Shown here piece by piece: positions 53,983 to 63,821 of a DNA stretch of 64,000 nt. A program made the position numbers and the translations under genes. Under the pieces are notes generated by a model. The model did not search any database. It had not been told where the DNA came from and saw only the letters and a list, made by a program, of their open reading frames with translations. The DNA is taken from positions 1,517,501-1,581,500 of the forward strand of contig NZ_CP110644.1 in the NCBI RefSeq assembly GCF_026153515.1, written 5' to 3'. Position 1 is the stretch's first letter. Every line of letters begins with the position of its first letter. Source of the DNA: Pseudomonas sp. KU26590. Its GTDB lineage: Bacteria; Pseudomonadota; Gammaproteobacteria; Pseudomonadales; Pseudomonadaceae.

Positions 53983-55413
53983 GTGACTTCCAGCATCTTC
54001 TGGTACGACTACGAAACCACCGGGATCAATCCACGCAACGACCGCCCGCTGCAAGTGGCGGGCATTCGTACGGACGATCAGCTCAACGAGATCGGCGAAC
54101 CGATCAACCTCTATTGCCAGCCCGGCGATGACATCCTGCCCCATCCGGCGGCGTGTCTGGTAACAGGCATCACGCCTGACCGGCTCGCGGAAAAGGGGCT
54201 GTGTGAAGCAGATTTCATGACGCGATTGCACGCGCAGATGTCTCTCGCCGGCACCTGCAGCGCGGGTTACAACACGTTGCGTTTCGACGATGAGATGACC
54301 CGCTACAGTTTTTACCGAAACTTCTTCGATCCCTACGCCCGCGAATGGCAGGGCGGTAACAGCCGCTGGGATCTGATCGACGTGGTGCGCACGGCTTATG
54401 CGTTGCGTCCGGAGGGCATTGTCTGGCCGGAAGAAGAGGGACGGGTCACGCTGAAGCTCGAGCGGCTGACGGCGGCCAACGGCATTGATCATGGCCATGC
54501 CCACGACGCGCTCTCCGATGTCCGCGCAACCATCGCGCTGGCGCGTCTGGTCCGCGATAAGCAACCCAAACTTTACGATTACCTTTTTGAATTGCGCTTC
54601 AAGCACAAGGTGCAGGATCAGATTCGATTGATGCAGCCGCTTGTGCATATATCGGGTCGGTTCTCCGCGGCCCGAAGTTACGTGAGCGTCGTACTCCCGC
54701 TGGCCTGGCATCCGGTCAACCGGAACGCATTGATTGTCTGTGACCTGTTCCATGACCACAGCCCGTTGCTGGACGAAGACGGCGAGACCTTGCGTCAGCG
54801 TCTATATACCCGTCGCGAAGATCTGCTCGAAGGCCAGTTACCGGTCCCGCTCAAATTGCTGCATGTTAATAAATGCCCGGTCATTGCCCCGCTGAGTGTG
54901 CTCCGGGAGGAGGACCGCCAGCGTCTGCAACTGGACATGAGTGTTTATAAAATGCGCGTCGCCGCATTGAACGAAGGGCAGACGAACTGGCAGGACAAGT
55001 TGAAAAGCGTGTACGCCAACGACAACTTCGCCACCAGTGAGGATCCGGAGCAGCAGTTATACGATGGCTTCATCAATGATCGGGACCGTCGTCTCTGCGA
55101 GCAGGTGCGAATTGCAGAGCCGCAGCAACTGGCTACCGATGTCTGGCCGTTCGATGATCCCCGGCTGCCTGAGTTGTTATTCCGGTACCGCGCCCGCAAC
55201 TTTGCCGAAACCCTGAGTGTTGCAGAGCAACAGCGCTGGTTGGCGTTTTGTCAGTTGCGCCTGAGCGATCCTCAGGCCGGCGCGCCCAATACGCTCAAGG
55301 CGTTCAGCCGTGCGCTGGTCGAACGCTCGCTGAACGCCACACCCGAGCAACTCAAGGTGCTCGCCCAGTGGCAGGAATACTCGCTGGTGTTGAAACAGCG
55401 CCTGGGGCTTTAA
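53983..55413 (+). CDS. sbcB: exodeoxyribonuclease I
   Basis: A 476-aa 3'-5' ssDNA exonuclease for recombination and mismatch repair. The DEDDh exonuclease motifs are present: FWYDYETTGINP (Asp, Glu), then an Asp in GYNTLRFDDEM, and HAHDALSDVRA (His, Asp). The SH3-like and helical C-terminal parts have normal length. It starts with GTG at 53983 after AGGA. It is convergent with mvaT. It matches PA4316. Confidence 0.95.
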   Translation: MTSSIFWYDYETTGINPRNDRPLQVAGIRTDDQLNEIGEPINLYCQPGDDILPHPAACLVTGITPDRLAEKGLCEADFMTRLHAQMSLAGTCSAGYNTLRFDDEMTRYSFYRNFFDPYAREWQGGNSRWDLIDVVRTAYALRPEGIVWPEEEGRVTLKLERLTAANGIDHGHAHDALSDVRATIALARLVRDKQPKLYDYLFELRFKHKVQDQIRLMQPLVHISGRFSAARSYVSVVLPLAWHPVNRNALIVCDLFHDHSPLLDEDGETLRQRLYTRREDLLEGQLPVPLKLLHVNKCPVIAPLSVLREEDRQRLQLDMSVYKMRVAALNEGQTNWQDKLKSVYANDNFATSEDPEQQLYDGFINDRDRRLCEQVRIAEPQQLATDVWPFDDPRLPELLFRYRARNFAETLSVAEQQRWLAFCQLRLSDPQAGAPNTLKAFSRALVERSLNATPEQLKVLAQWQEYSLVLKQRLGL

Positions 55414-55436
55414 GCCGCGGGGCAATTGTCGGCCAA

Positions 55437-55467
55437 TAAAAAACGCCAGCGTAAGCTGGCGTCTTTT
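55437..55467. terminator. bidirectional terminator between sbcB and mvaT
   Basis: A stem ACGCCAGC/GCTGGCGT (55443-55450, 55455-55462) with a 4-nt loop and A/T runs on both sides. Confidence 0.85.
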
Positions 55468-55511
55468 TGGGTCGAACATCTCTGCACGACGGCTGACTCT
55501 AAACCCGGGAA

Positions 55512-55889
55512 TTAACCCAGCAGAGTTGCCCAGCCTTCAACCTCGTCGCCGCCCCACTTGGCTTTCCACTCTTTCAGCGTCTTGTGATTGCCGCCTTTGG
55601 TTTCGATGATTTCACCGTTGTGCGGGTTCTTGTATTGCTTGACCTTGCGAGCGCGCTTGGTGCCGACCGGCTTTACAGCAGCGCCACGTGGCGCCTTCAT
55701 TTTGGACTCTGGATCCAACAGCGCGATGATGTCGCGCAGGGACTTTTGATATTCGCCCATCAACGTGCGCAGTTTGCCTTCGAACTCAAGTTCTTTCTGC
55801 AGTTTGTCGTCTTGTTGCAGGTTTTGCAGGCGGGCTTGCAGTTCTTTGATAGCTTCTTCTGTTGCGCGGTATTCGTTGATCAGTGACAT
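55512..55889 (-). CDS. mvaT: H-NS-like xenogeneic silencer MvaT
   Basis: A 125-aa nucleoid protein that binds AT-rich, often foreign, DNA and silences it. The N-terminal coiled coil for oligomerisation covers about residues 3-60. The C-terminal DNA-binding part contains YKNPHNGEIIETKGGNHKTL with the KGGN loop that enters the minor groove. It probably represses the AT-rich accessory loci of this window, such as the peptide operon. Its own promoter is clear (see next entry). It matches PA4315. Confidence 0.96.
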   Translation of the reverse strand: MSLINEYRATEEAIKELQARLQNLQQDDKLQKELEFEGKLRTLMGEYQKSLRDIIALLDPESKMKAPRGAAVKPVGTKRARKVKQYKNPHNGEIIETKGGNHKTLKEWKAKWGGDEVEGWATLLG

Positions 55890-56234
55890 GGGGGTTACCT
55901 ATGTTGTGATGGACATGATGCGATGGCGCATAATAATCAGAGTATTTGCGCAAGTAAACATTTAAGAAAAGTTTTATCCGTAGCATTTTGAAATAGCCGC
56001 AGACATACCCTCGATTTAGATACACATGTTGCGTTATAGAACGCCAATCACCGTGCCGTTTTTAGTGAAGTGTCTGGCGTCGAGTTTCCGTCGCCGATGA
56101 CCCGATCCGGCACTTGCGCATTAATCCCGCCGGGTGCGCTTTTTTGCCGCCTGAAATGAGCAGCATACGGGTACTGCACAGTCCTCAGGTAATCGCTAGA
56201 ATGGCGGCCTTTGCGAAGTTCTGGAGTTTTTCAC
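55890..56234. promoter_or_regulatory. mvaT promoter and intergenic region
   Basis: On the minus strand -35 TTTACT (55953-55958) and -10 TATTAT (55930-55935) are separated by exactly 17 bp, about 41 bp before the mvaT ATG. The region is AT-rich, as is common for H-NS-like genes, which often autoregulate. Nothing else is recognised up to purU. Confidence 0.6.
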
Positions 56235-57086
56235 ATGCGCACTTTTCGTCTGGTGATTGCTTGCCCGGACCGTGTCGGTATCGTTGCCAAGGTCAGTAAC
56301 TTTCTGGCGTCGTACAGCGGCTGGATTACCGAAGCGAGCCATCACTCTGACAATCTCAGCGGCTGGTTTTTCATGCGTCATGAAATGCGCGCGGACACCC
56401 TGCCTTTCGACCTCGAAGGTTTCCGTGAAGCCTTTGCGCCCATCGCCGAAGAGTTTTCGATGGACTGGCGCATTACTGATTCCGCGCAGAAAAAGCGCGT
56501 CGTGCTCATGGCAAGCCGGGAGTCCCATTGCCTGGCTGACCTGTTGCACCGCTGGCACAGCGACGAACTGGACTGCGAAATCGCCTGCGTGATATCCAAC
56601 CACCAGGACCTGCGCAGCATGGTCGAGTGGCACAACATTCCTTATTACCACGTACCGGTTGATCCCCAAGACAAAGAGCCTGCGTTCGCCGAAGTCTCGC
56701 GTCTGGTCAAACACCACGAAGCCGACGTTGTTGTGCTGGCGCGTTACATGCAGATCCTCCCGCCGCAACTGTGCCGGGAGTACGCGCACCAGGTCATTAA
56801 CATTCACCACAGCTTCCTGCCTTCGTTTGTCGGCGCCAAGCCGTATCACCAAGCCTCGCTGCGTGGCGTGAAACTCATCGGCGCAACTTGCCACTATGTC
56901 ACTGAAGAACTGGACGCCGGTCCGATCATCGAGCAGGACGTGGTGCGCGTCAGCCATCGCGACAGCATCGAAAACATGGTGCGTTTCGGTCGCGACGTGG
57001 AAAAGATGGTGCTCGCTCGCGGCCTGCGCGCTCACCTGGAAGACCGCGTGCTGGTGCATGACAACAAGACTGTTGTATTTGATTAA
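56235..57086 (+). CDS. purU: formyltetrahydrofolate deformylase
   Basis: A 283-aa enzyme that splits 10-formyl-THF to THF and formate, balancing one-carbon pools. An N-terminal ACT domain (about 4-80: RLVIACPDRVGIVAKVSNFL) is followed by a formyltransferase domain with INIHHSFLPSFVGAKPYHQA and the catalytic Asn/His/Asp set (HHSF, then YVTEELDAGPII). The start at 56235 follows GGAG-like bases; the short upstream extension is not needed. It matches PA4314. Confidence 0.95.
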   Translation: MRTFRLVIACPDRVGIVAKVSNFLASYSGWITEASHHSDNLSGWFFMRHEMRADTLPFDLEGFREAFAPIAEEFSMDWRITDSAQKKRVVLMASRESHCLADLLHRWHSDELDCEIACVISNHQDLRSMVEWHNIPYYHVPVDPQDKEPAFAEVSRLVKHHEADVVVLARYMQILPPQLCREYAHQVINIHHSFLPSFVGAKPYHQASLRGVKLIGATCHYVTEELDAGPIIEQDVVRVSHRDSIENMVRFGRDVEKMVLARGLRAHLEDRVLVHDNKTVVFD

Positions 57087-57179
57087 TCGGTTTGGGTGAG
57101 CCGCTGAAGTTCAGCGGCTTACCGCAACACGATTGTCTGCGAACAGTGAAGCTTCTCCGGCAAGACAGGCGCAATCACC

Positions 57180-57368
57180 ATGACCGACCCCCTCGACAAA
57201 GCCACATCCAAAGCCCCGCCGACCCTTGGCGAGGGATGCCTGAGCCGTTATGACGTTGATGCAATGTCGCCGGAAGACGGCACGGACTTCGAGGGGGCCG
57301 AAGCGTTATGGAAGGAACTGACGTCTGCCCAACGGCAAGACGAATCAGACAGTCTTGATCCGCAGTAA
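57180..57368 (+). CDS. small hypothetical protein (62 aa)
   Basis: A short, acidic open frame with GC-rich third positions and a start 94 bp after purU. It reads MTDPLDKATSKAPPT at the start and has no signal or membrane segment. Its last 24 bp overlap the convergent LPG-synthase-like gene. The function is unknown, and coding status rests on codon use and position alone. The inverted repeat AGCCGCTGAA/TTCAGCGGCT at 57099-57119 between it and purU lacks a T-run. Confidence 0.5.
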   Translation: MTDPLDKATSKAPPTLGEGCLSRYDVDAMSPEDGTDFEGAEALWKELTSAQRQDESDSLDPQ

Positions 57369-58340
57369 CTTGTTCAACAGAGGGCGCCCGACCATCAACA
57401 GGAACACCGGACCGCCCGCCACCAGATAGAAGTAATAGGTGACGATCCGCCAGATGAGGATCGCCGCCGCTGCCGTCGACTTGCCCACCATCGGCGCCAA
57501 CAGAGCGGCCGACGTCAACTCCGCCGCTCCGGCACCGCCCGGCGACAGGCTGAACTGCCCGGCGCTCAGCGACAGCATCTGCACCAGGAACGTCCACGCC
57601 CAGTCGATATTCACGCCCAACCCTTGCAGCGCCAGGTACAGCACGCTGTAACGCAAACTCCAGTGCACACAGGTCAGCGCAAACACTTGCAGCAGAATGC
57701 GGTGCGGCATCTTCCATGTTTCAGCCAGCGCGTCGCGAAAATGCAGCAGCTTGCGCGCCCAGCGAATACGCGTGCTGTTCTTGCGCTTCAGGCGCTTGAG
57801 CACCCGGCCGTTGAACAGAATGATGCGTCGGTGATACCGCGCGAACCCGGCGCAGGCGCAAAGCCCGGCGCCGATCAGCAGGGCGCTGGCAATGAGCATC
57901 CACTCGAGGTTTTCGCTGAGTTGATGGAACACCGCGTAAATCAGAATGCCGATCAGTGCGAGCAGGAAAAACACCAGATCCATCAACTGGTCGGTGGCGA
58001 AGGCCGCAGTGCTTTTCGCCGGGCCGATGCCGCTGCGCGAGAGCAGTGCCACCAGCGTCAACGGGGCGCCGCTGCCCCCGGGCGTCGCGCAGTAGGCGAA
58101 CTCCGTGGCCATCACCACAGCGAGGCTTTTGCGCATGCCGAGCCCGCTGGCGGCCTCGCCGAGCAACAGGCGCAAGCGCATCGTGTTCATGCACCAGCCC
58201 ACCAACACCATGACGAACATGCCGATCAGGAGCATTACCGGGAAATTGCGCAGGCGATGGAACATGTCCGCGCCGCCCATGAAGAACGGGATCAACAGGG
58301 CGAGTATCAGTGCTGCTGCGAGCCAGCCAAGTCGCCTCAC
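57345..58340 (-). CDS. lysylphosphatidylglycerol synthase TM-domain / UPF0104 protein
   Basis: A 331-aa polytopic membrane protein with about eight segments, corresponding to the flippase-like TM region of MprF without the aminoacyltransferase domain. Motifs include EFAYCATPGGSGAPLTLVALL and the later SPGGAGAAELTSAALLAP. It is the last gene of a three-gene operon with a deacetylase and a glycosyltransferase, so it may flip a lipid-linked sugar. It overlaps the deacetylase by 4 bp. Confidence 0.92.
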   Translation of the reverse strand: MRRLGWLAAALILALLIPFFMGGADMFHRLRNFPVMLLIGMFVMVLVGWCMNTMRLRLLLGEAASGLGMRKSLAVVMATEFAYCATPGGSGAPLTLVALLSRSGIGPAKSTAAFATDQLMDLVFFLLALIGILIYAVFHQLSENLEWMLIASALLIGAGLCACAGFARYHRRIILFNGRVLKRLKRKNSTRIRWARKLLHFRDALAETWKMPHRILLQVFALTCVHWSLRYSVLYLALQGLGVNIDWAWTFLVQMLSLSAGQFSLSPGGAGAAELTSAALLAPMVGKSTAAAAILIWRIVTYYFYLVAGGPVFLLMVGRPLLNKLLRIKTV

Positions 58341-59116
58341 GCCGCGGACCTGGCGGCATTCAGACCCTGTAGCCAGGCAAATTTGCTGGTCGGCGTACGG
58401 CCGTCGTTCAGCAAGCGCTCAAGGGCTTGCAGCCAGTAACGACGGGAAAAGTCGTGGCGCATGTCTACAGGGTGCAGACCCAGACGAATAGTTGCGGCGT
58501 TGTGCAATTGAGCCTCACGGTGGTTGCTGACGATTTTCGATACCCCCCGGCGCCAGGCGCTGCGAGCGCTCCAGACGATACCGGGTGCATCGATCTCGGA
58601 AAAGTCCGGCAGACGATACAAGTGTTGGGCATCACTTGTGTAGTCCAATGGCAATTTTCGCAGAGCATTGCGCGTGCCTTCACTCATCAGCCAGGCCGGG
58701 GCGACGAATCCGTGAAGCGGCCAGCCGTTGCGCCGGAACACCTCCATGCCGGCTTCGAGCCGCCGCATCGCCTGCTGCTCGTCAAGGGTGTAGAACTCGC
58801 CTTCCCAGGTGTAAATGCGCCGCATGAAAAAATCCTGTGGCGTGCGCGGGGCAGGGCTGTCGTCGCAATGGTAATAACCGTGCAGCGCCAGTTCATCGCC
58901 CCGTGCCAGACGGTCGTGCATCAACTGCTGGAAATCCGGGTTGGCCTCGATCGGGTCATGCTTGTGAAAGTCTGGCACCACCAGCCAGGTGATGGGGACG
59001 TTTCCCAGCGCATCGACGGCTTGTACAAACGGACGATAATCCGGCCAGGTCTGTGGTGCCACGTCGTGGAGCACCAGCATCAGGCTGCGCTGCGTGATTG
59101 CGGCAATCTCAACCAT
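58337..59116 (-). CDS. DUF2334 / polysaccharide deacetylase-like protein
   Basis: A 259-aa carbohydrate-esterase-fold protein. Metal-site motifs are LHDVAPQTW near the N-terminus and LHGYYHCDD (HxxxH/D type) in the middle; MRHDFSRRY is near the end. It probably removes acetyl groups from a sugar made by the upstream glycosyltransferase. The start at 59116 gives MVEIAAITQRSLMLVLHDV and overlaps the glycosyltransferase by 8 bp. Confidence 0.88.
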   Translation of the reverse strand: MVEIAAITQRSLMLVLHDVAPQTWPDYRPFVQAVDALGNVPITWLVVPDFHKHDPIEANPDFQQLMHDRLARGDELALHGYYHCDDSPAPRTPQDFFMRRIYTWEGEFYTLDEQQAMRRLEAGMEVFRRNGWPLHGFVAPAWLMSEGTRNALRKLPLDYTSDAQHLYRLPDFSEIDAPGIVWSARSAWRRGVSKIVSNHREAQLHNAATIRLGLHPVDMRHDFSRRYWLQALERLLNDGRTPTSKFAWLQGLNAARSAA

Positions 59117-60221
59117 GGGCGTACACCGGCTGGTGGGCGCCGAGCACCGCCTGGTAATGGCCGAGCAAGCTGGCGACCACGGTGTCCCACGCGTACTGCG
59201 CCTCGACATGACGCCGCCCATGTGCACCTCGGCGTGCCGCATTCTCGGCAAACAGCTGACGCACCGCTGCCGCCATGGCCAGCGGATCATTGGGCTCGCA
59301 CAGCAGGCCGCAGTGCTCGGGGATGATTTCGCGGAACGCGCCGGCATCCACGGCGACCACCGGAATACCGCTGGCCATGGCTTCGATCACCACCAGGCCG
59401 AAGGTTTCCTGATCCCCGGCATGCACCAGCGCATCAGCGCTCGCCAATAGGCGCGCGACTTCGGCGGCAGGGCGGAATTTATCCACAATCGTCACGTTGG
59501 CCGGCACGCCGGTTGGCATATGAGAACCCACCAGCATCAGGTGGTAATCCGCGCCCAGCGCCTTCATGCAGTCGAGCAGAACGGTCAGGTTCTTCTCTTT
59601 CGAGCCTCGGCCCGCAAAGACAAGCAGGTACGTTTCATCTGTCAGGCCCAGCTCGGCCTTAAGCCCAGGATCCCGACGAGAAGGATGAAACGTCTGCAGA
59701 TCAACCCCCAACTGTTGCACATGAACGTTCTTCACGCCCAGCCGGATCAGCTTGTCCGCCATCGCCGCGCTCGGCGCCAGCACCCGGTCAAAGTTGCCGT
59801 AGAGCTTGCTCACGTAATTCTCGACGTTGGCGCCCAGCCAGGTGCCGATGCGGTTGCGCACCAGCAGCGGCAGGTCGGAGTGGTAGAAGCCAATCACCGG
59901 CACGTCCAGTTGCCGTCGCGCATCCAGTGCGGCCCAAGCCGTCAGGTAAGGATCGCCGACTTCAATGAGGTCCGGCCGCAGACTTCGCAGGGCATCTCGC
60001 CAGGGACCGACGCGCAGCGGAAACCGATAGCCGTTGCCAAACGGCACGGGCGGTGCCGGCACGCGGTACACGCCGTCCTCATGGCTGCTTTGCGGCCCGG
60101 GAATCAGCAGGCTGTGTCGCACGCCCGGGTAAAGCGCGAGGCGACGGTGTTTGGCGTCCAGGTACGTGCGCACGCCGCCGCTGGCAGGGGCGTAGAACAT
60201 GGTCATGTCAGCGATATGCAC
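59109..60221 (-). CDS. GT4-family glycosyltransferase
   Basis: A 370-aa retaining glycosyltransferase (GT-B). The acceptor domain begins VHIADMTMFYAPASGGVRTY; the donor domain has LVFAGRGSKEKN and the EX7E motif in ETFGLVVIEAMASGIPVVA. I place the start at GTG 60221, which has GGAG with 7 nt spacing; the longer ATG frames upstream (60293, 60302, 60446) run toward the divergent gene and are not family-like. It makes a glycan or glycolipid processed by the two genes behind it. Confidence 0.9.
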   Translation of the reverse strand: MHIADMTMFYAPASGGVRTYLDAKHRRLALYPGVRHSLLIPGPQSSHEDGVYRVPAPPVPFGNGYRFPLRVGPWRDALRSLRPDLIEVGDPYLTAWAALDARRQLDVPVIGFYHSDLPLLVRNRIGTWLGANVENYVSKLYGNFDRVLAPSAAMADKLIRLGVKNVHVQQLGVDLQTFHPSRRDPGLKAELGLTDETYLLVFAGRGSKEKNLTVLLDCMKALGADYHLMLVGSHMPTGVPANVTIVDKFRPAAEVARLLASADALVHAGDQETFGLVVIEAMASGIPVVAVDAGAFREIIPEHCGLLCEPNDPLAMAAAVRQLFAENAARRGAHGRRHVEAQYAWDTVVASLLGHYQAVLGAHQPVYAHG

Positions 60222-60433
60222 AGTAAGGCTCCGTCCGGTGGTCGGTACTTGCGGTTGACCATCCACTGGTACAGATGTTCTGTTGCAGATCATCGCACCC
60301 ATGCGCACGGGTGAGCGTTGCGCCGCTTGCGCTAGAGTAGGGAGGTGGCCTGAGGGCTGATCAGGATTGGCGGTCCATTCGGGCCGTGCCGCCGTCCCCT
60401 CGGGAATATCAAATGCGACGCTTGGGTGAACGG

Positions 60434-61924
60434 ATGCCTGACTCACAACAGATTCTTATTGGCGCTGACCAAAAGGGCCAGCCGATCGGGCAGGCGATGC
60501 GTCTGGCCAACCGTCACGGGCTGGTGGCCGGCGCGACCGGCACCGGAAAAACCGTCACGTTGCAGCGCCTGGCGGAGGTCTTCAGCGATGCTGGCGTGGC
60601 GGTGTTCGCGGCGGACATCAAGGGTGATCTCTGTGGGCTCGGTGCTGCGGGTGAACCTCAAGGCAAGATCGCCGAGCGCATCGCCGGCATGCCCTGGCTG
60701 CACCATAAACCTCAGGGCTATCCGGTGACACTATGGGATGTGCACGGTGAAGCGGGCCATCCGTTGCGCACGACCTTGTCTGAAATGGGGCCGCTGTTGC
60801 TGGGAAGCTTGCTGGAATTGACGGACAGCCAGCAGTCGGCGCTCTACGCCGCGTTCAAGGTGGCGGATCGGGAAGGGTTGTTGTTGCTGGACATCAAGGA
60901 CCTAAAAGCGCTGCTCAATCATCTGCGTGACAACCCCGAAGTGCTCGGCGACGACCGCGCGTTGATGACCACGGGTTCGAGTCAGGCGCTGCTGCGTCGG
61001 CTGGCGGTACTAGAGCAGCAAGGCGCCGAGGCCTTGTTCGGCGAGCCGGCGCTGCAACTGGAAGACATTTTGCAGCCCGCGAGCGACGGCCGCGGGCAAA
61101 TTCATTTGCTTGATGCCAGCCGGCTGGTGCACGAGTCGCCGAAGGTCTATGCCACCTTCCTGCTGTGGCTGCTGGCTGAGCTGTTCGAGCAATTGCCTGA
61201 GCGCGGCGATGCCGATAAACCCGTGCTGGCGCTGTTCTTCGACGAAGCGCATTTGCTGTTCGCCGATACGCCGAAAGCGCTGCAGGAGCGTCTGGAACAA
61301 GTGGTGCGGCTGATTCGCTCGAAAGGCGTTGGTGTGTATTTTGTCACCCAGTCGCCGGGGGATCTGCCGGACACCATTCTGGCGCAGCTCGGTTTGCGCA
61401 TTCAGCATGGTTTGCGCGCGTTCACCAGCAAGGAGCAACGATCGCTGAAGGCCGTTGCGGATGGTTTCCGCCCCAACCCCGAGTTCGATGCGCTCTCGGT
61501 GCTCACCGAGCTGGGTATTGGTGAGGCGCTGGTGGGCACGCTGCAGGAGAAGGGCACGCCTGAAATCGTCCAGCGCGTATTGGTCGCGCCGCCCCAATCG
61601 CGCATCGGGCCGTTGACCCAGGCTGAACGTGCCGCGCTGATCGCCCGGTCACCACTGGCCGGTCGCTACGACAAACCCGTGGATCGCGAATCGGCTTATG
61701 AAATGCTGCTGGCGCGCAAAGGCGCATCGGTAGATCCCGCAGAAAAACCTGCCGCTGAGAAGGAATCAGAAGGCGGCTTTGCCGACATGGCCGGTGGTTT
61801 TCTGGGCGGGCTGGCGGGGCAGGCGGTCAAGAGCGCGATGCGCCAGGCCGCTACCCAGATCGGTCGCGAACTGGTGCGGGGGTTGATGGGTTCATTGCTG
61901 GGCGGTAGCAAAAAACGCCGCTAG
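60434..61924 (+). CDS. HerA-like ATPase (DUF853)
   Basis: A 496-aa ATPase of the HerA/FtsK superfamily. Walker A is GATGTGKT (residues 33-40), Walker B LALFFDEAHLLF, and an arginine-finger-type block YFVTQSPGDLPDTIL follows. The C-terminus is Gly-rich and amphipathic (GGFLGGLAGQAVKSAMRQA). DUF853 proteins are widely conserved and poorly understood, possibly DNA translocases. The start is uncertain (60413 and 60386 are in frame); 60434 gives MPDSQQILIGAD, as in relatives. Confidence 0.9.
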   Translation: MPDSQQILIGADQKGQPIGQAMRLANRHGLVAGATGTGKTVTLQRLAEVFSDAGVAVFAADIKGDLCGLGAAGEPQGKIAERIAGMPWLHHKPQGYPVTLWDVHGEAGHPLRTTLSEMGPLLLGSLLELTDSQQSALYAAFKVADREGLLLLDIKDLKALLNHLRDNPEVLGDDRALMTTGSSQALLRRLAVLEQQGAEALFGEPALQLEDILQPASDGRGQIHLLDASRLVHESPKVYATFLLWLLAELFEQLPERGDADKPVLALFFDEAHLLFADTPKALQERLEQVVRLIRSKGVGVYFVTQSPGDLPDTILAQLGLRIQHGLRAFTSKEQRSLKAVADGFRPNPEFDALSVLTELGIGEALVGTLQEKGTPEIVQRVLVAPPQSRIGPLTQAERAALIARSPLAGRYDKPVDRESAYEMLLARKGASVDPAEKPAAEKESEGGFADMAGGFLGGLAGQAVKSAMRQAATQIGRELVRGLMGSLLGGSKKRR

Positions 61925-61947
61925 GGAATTCAACTGATCTCTAATCC

Positions 61948-62034
61948 GTAGGAGCGCGCTTGCCCGCGAACGCATCCTGACAGGTGACATCTGGATCACA
62001 GGCATACCGCAATCGCGGGCAAGCGCGCTCCTAC
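61948..62034. repeat. REPIN with perfect 22-bp arms
   Basis: Arms at 61948-61969 (GTAGGAGCGCGCTTGCCCGC...) and 62013-62034 are exact inverse complements around a 43-bp spacer. This is a typical Pseudomonas REPIN of a different family from that at 18514. Confidence 0.9.
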
Positions 62035-62055
62035 AATGGACCTCGTCGGGCAATA

Positions 62056-62082
62056 AAAAGCCCATTCAAGGAATGGGCTTTT
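62056..62082. terminator. bidirectional terminator after pit
   Basis: A 12-bp stem (AAAAGCCCATTC and its complement) with a 3-nt loop. It serves the two convergent genes, pit and the HerA-like gene. Confidence 0.9.
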
Positions 62083-62104
62083 CAGGTCAGGCGGTGCAGT
62101 CAGG

Positions 62105-63577
62105 TCAGGCCAGCGCTTTGGACGCCAACCAGAACAATCCTGCTGACAGCGCGACCGTTGCGGGCAGGGTCAACACCCATGCCAGCAGAATGTTGCGAAC
62201 CGTGCCGCCCTGCAGGCCGCTCTTGTTCGCCACCATGGTCCCGGCCACGCCGGACGACAGGATGTGAGTCGTCGAAACCGGCAGGCTGAACACGTTGGCC
62301 AGCGCAATGGCGCTCGCGGTGGTGATCTGCGCGGACATGCCCTGAGCGTAGGTCATGCCTTGCTTCCCGATCTTCTCGCCGATGGTCAGCACGACGCGTT
62401 TCCAGCCGACCATGGTGCCAATACCCAGCGCCAGTGCAACGGCGAAGATGACCCAGAACGGCGCGTATTCAGTGGTCGCGGTCAGGTCCTTGCGCAGCTT
62501 ATCCAGATCCGATTTTTCACGGGCATCCAGGGCTGGCAGCTTGCCGACTTTGCGTGCCGTGTCGTCCAGGCACAGCAGGTAGCGACGCACTTCGATGCGA
62601 CGCTCCGGTGCGAGGCTGTGGTAGTCGTTGACACCCTTGAGGTTGTTCAACAGAGCATCAATGGTCGGCTCGGTCTGCTCAGGGTTGCAGCTGAAGCGCT
62701 CGGGCAAGTCGCCTGCCGCCGATTTGCCCAGTGCCAGGTACTCGCCCAGCGTCGCGTTGTTGCGCTGATAAAACTGGCTCAGGTGCTGGGTGGCGTCGCG
62801 GGTGCGTTCGATCTGGTAGGTCGTGGTGCTCAGGTCCAGCACGAACTGCGCGGGGACGATACCGATCAGTACCAGCATGATCAGGCCTATGCCTTTCTGA
62901 CCATCGTTGGAGCCGTGCACAAAACTCACCGCCATCGCCGAGATCACCAGCACCAGACGATTCCAGAACGGCGGGTGTTTCTTGTCATCGAGCTTGCGGC
63001 GCTGTTCCGGGGTCTTGTGCATCTTGGACAGGGGACGCCAGGCTTTCAGCGCCAACAGGACCAGACCTGCCACGATGAAACCGGCCAGTGGCGAGAACAC
63101 CAGCGAAGCGCCGATATCGATCGCTTTCTGCCAGTTAACGCCTTCGGCCAACGGAATGTTATTGATCAGTGCATTGGCCAGGCCTACACCCAGAATCGAA
63201 CCAATCAACGTGTGGGAGCTGGACGCCGGGATACCGAAGTACCAGGTGCCGAGGTTCCAGGTGATGGCCGCAGCCAACAGCGAGAAGACCATGGCCAGAC
63301 CATGACCGGTGTTGACGTTGATCAACAACTCGACCGGCAGCAGATGGACGATGGCATACGCCACGCCGACGCCACCCAGGAGCACTCCGAGGAAATTGAA
63401 CACACCCGAGAAAAATACCGCCAGATGGGGCGGCATGGCCTTGGTGTAAATGACTGTCGCCACCGCGTTGGCAGTGTCATGAAAGCCGTTGATGAACTCG
63501 AAGGTGAGGACAAACGCCAGGGCGAGCAGCAGGCTCACAATCACCCAAGCATCCAGTCCGCTGAATAGATCGATCAT
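62105..63577 (-). CDS. pit: inorganic phosphate transporter, PiT family
   Basis: A 490-aa low-affinity phosphate/metal-phosphate symporter of the inner membrane. The PiT signature occurs twice: GFHDTANAVATVIYTKAM near the N-terminus and HGSNDGQKGIGLIML in the middle. About ten hydrophobic segments are seen with a hydrophilic central loop. The start at 63577 gives MIDLFSGLDAW. It matches PA4292. Only half a Pho-box-like CTGTCAT is visible upstream, so I make no Pho claim. Confidence 0.96.
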   Translation of the reverse strand: MIDLFSGLDAWVIVSLLLALAFVLTFEFINGFHDTANAVATVIYTKAMPPHLAVFFSGVFNFLGVLLGGVGVAYAIVHLLPVELLINVNTGHGLAMVFSLLAAAITWNLGTWYFGIPASSSHTLIGSILGVGLANALINNIPLAEGVNWQKAIDIGASLVFSPLAGFIVAGLVLLALKAWRPLSKMHKTPEQRRKLDDKKHPPFWNRLVLVISAMAVSFVHGSNDGQKGIGLIMLVLIGIVPAQFVLDLSTTTYQIERTRDATQHLSQFYQRNNATLGEYLALGKSAAGDLPERFSCNPEQTEPTIDALLNNLKGVNDYHSLAPERRIEVRRYLLCLDDTARKVGKLPALDAREKSDLDKLRKDLTATTEYAPFWVIFAVALALGIGTMVGWKRVVLTIGEKIGKQGMTYAQGMSAQITTASAIALANVFSLPVSTTHILSSGVAGTMVANKSGLQGGTVRNILLAWVLTLPATVALSAGLFWLASKALA

Positions 63578-63821
63578 GGAAGGTTTTCTGACCCGGTCTT
63601 AAGGGGGCGGGATTATGACAGAAAAAAAACTGCGCGATAGGCGCGCGGCTCATTGGTAGCAGCCTGCAACGAAATTTCTGTCCCGCCTGCCCATTGACTT
63701 CCTGTCTTGAAGTCGAGTGCAAATCACCCTTTAACCATAAACGAGTCTGTAAACCTGGCCTTTGAAGCACTTAAAACGCTTGCCGTCTGCTGTTTGAGTC
63801 AGCGACACGCAAGCGAGCGGC

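Noticed and set aside
63590..63640. Pho box upstream of pit
   Set aside because: Only one CTGTCAT half-site is visible; a Pho box needs two in tandem.
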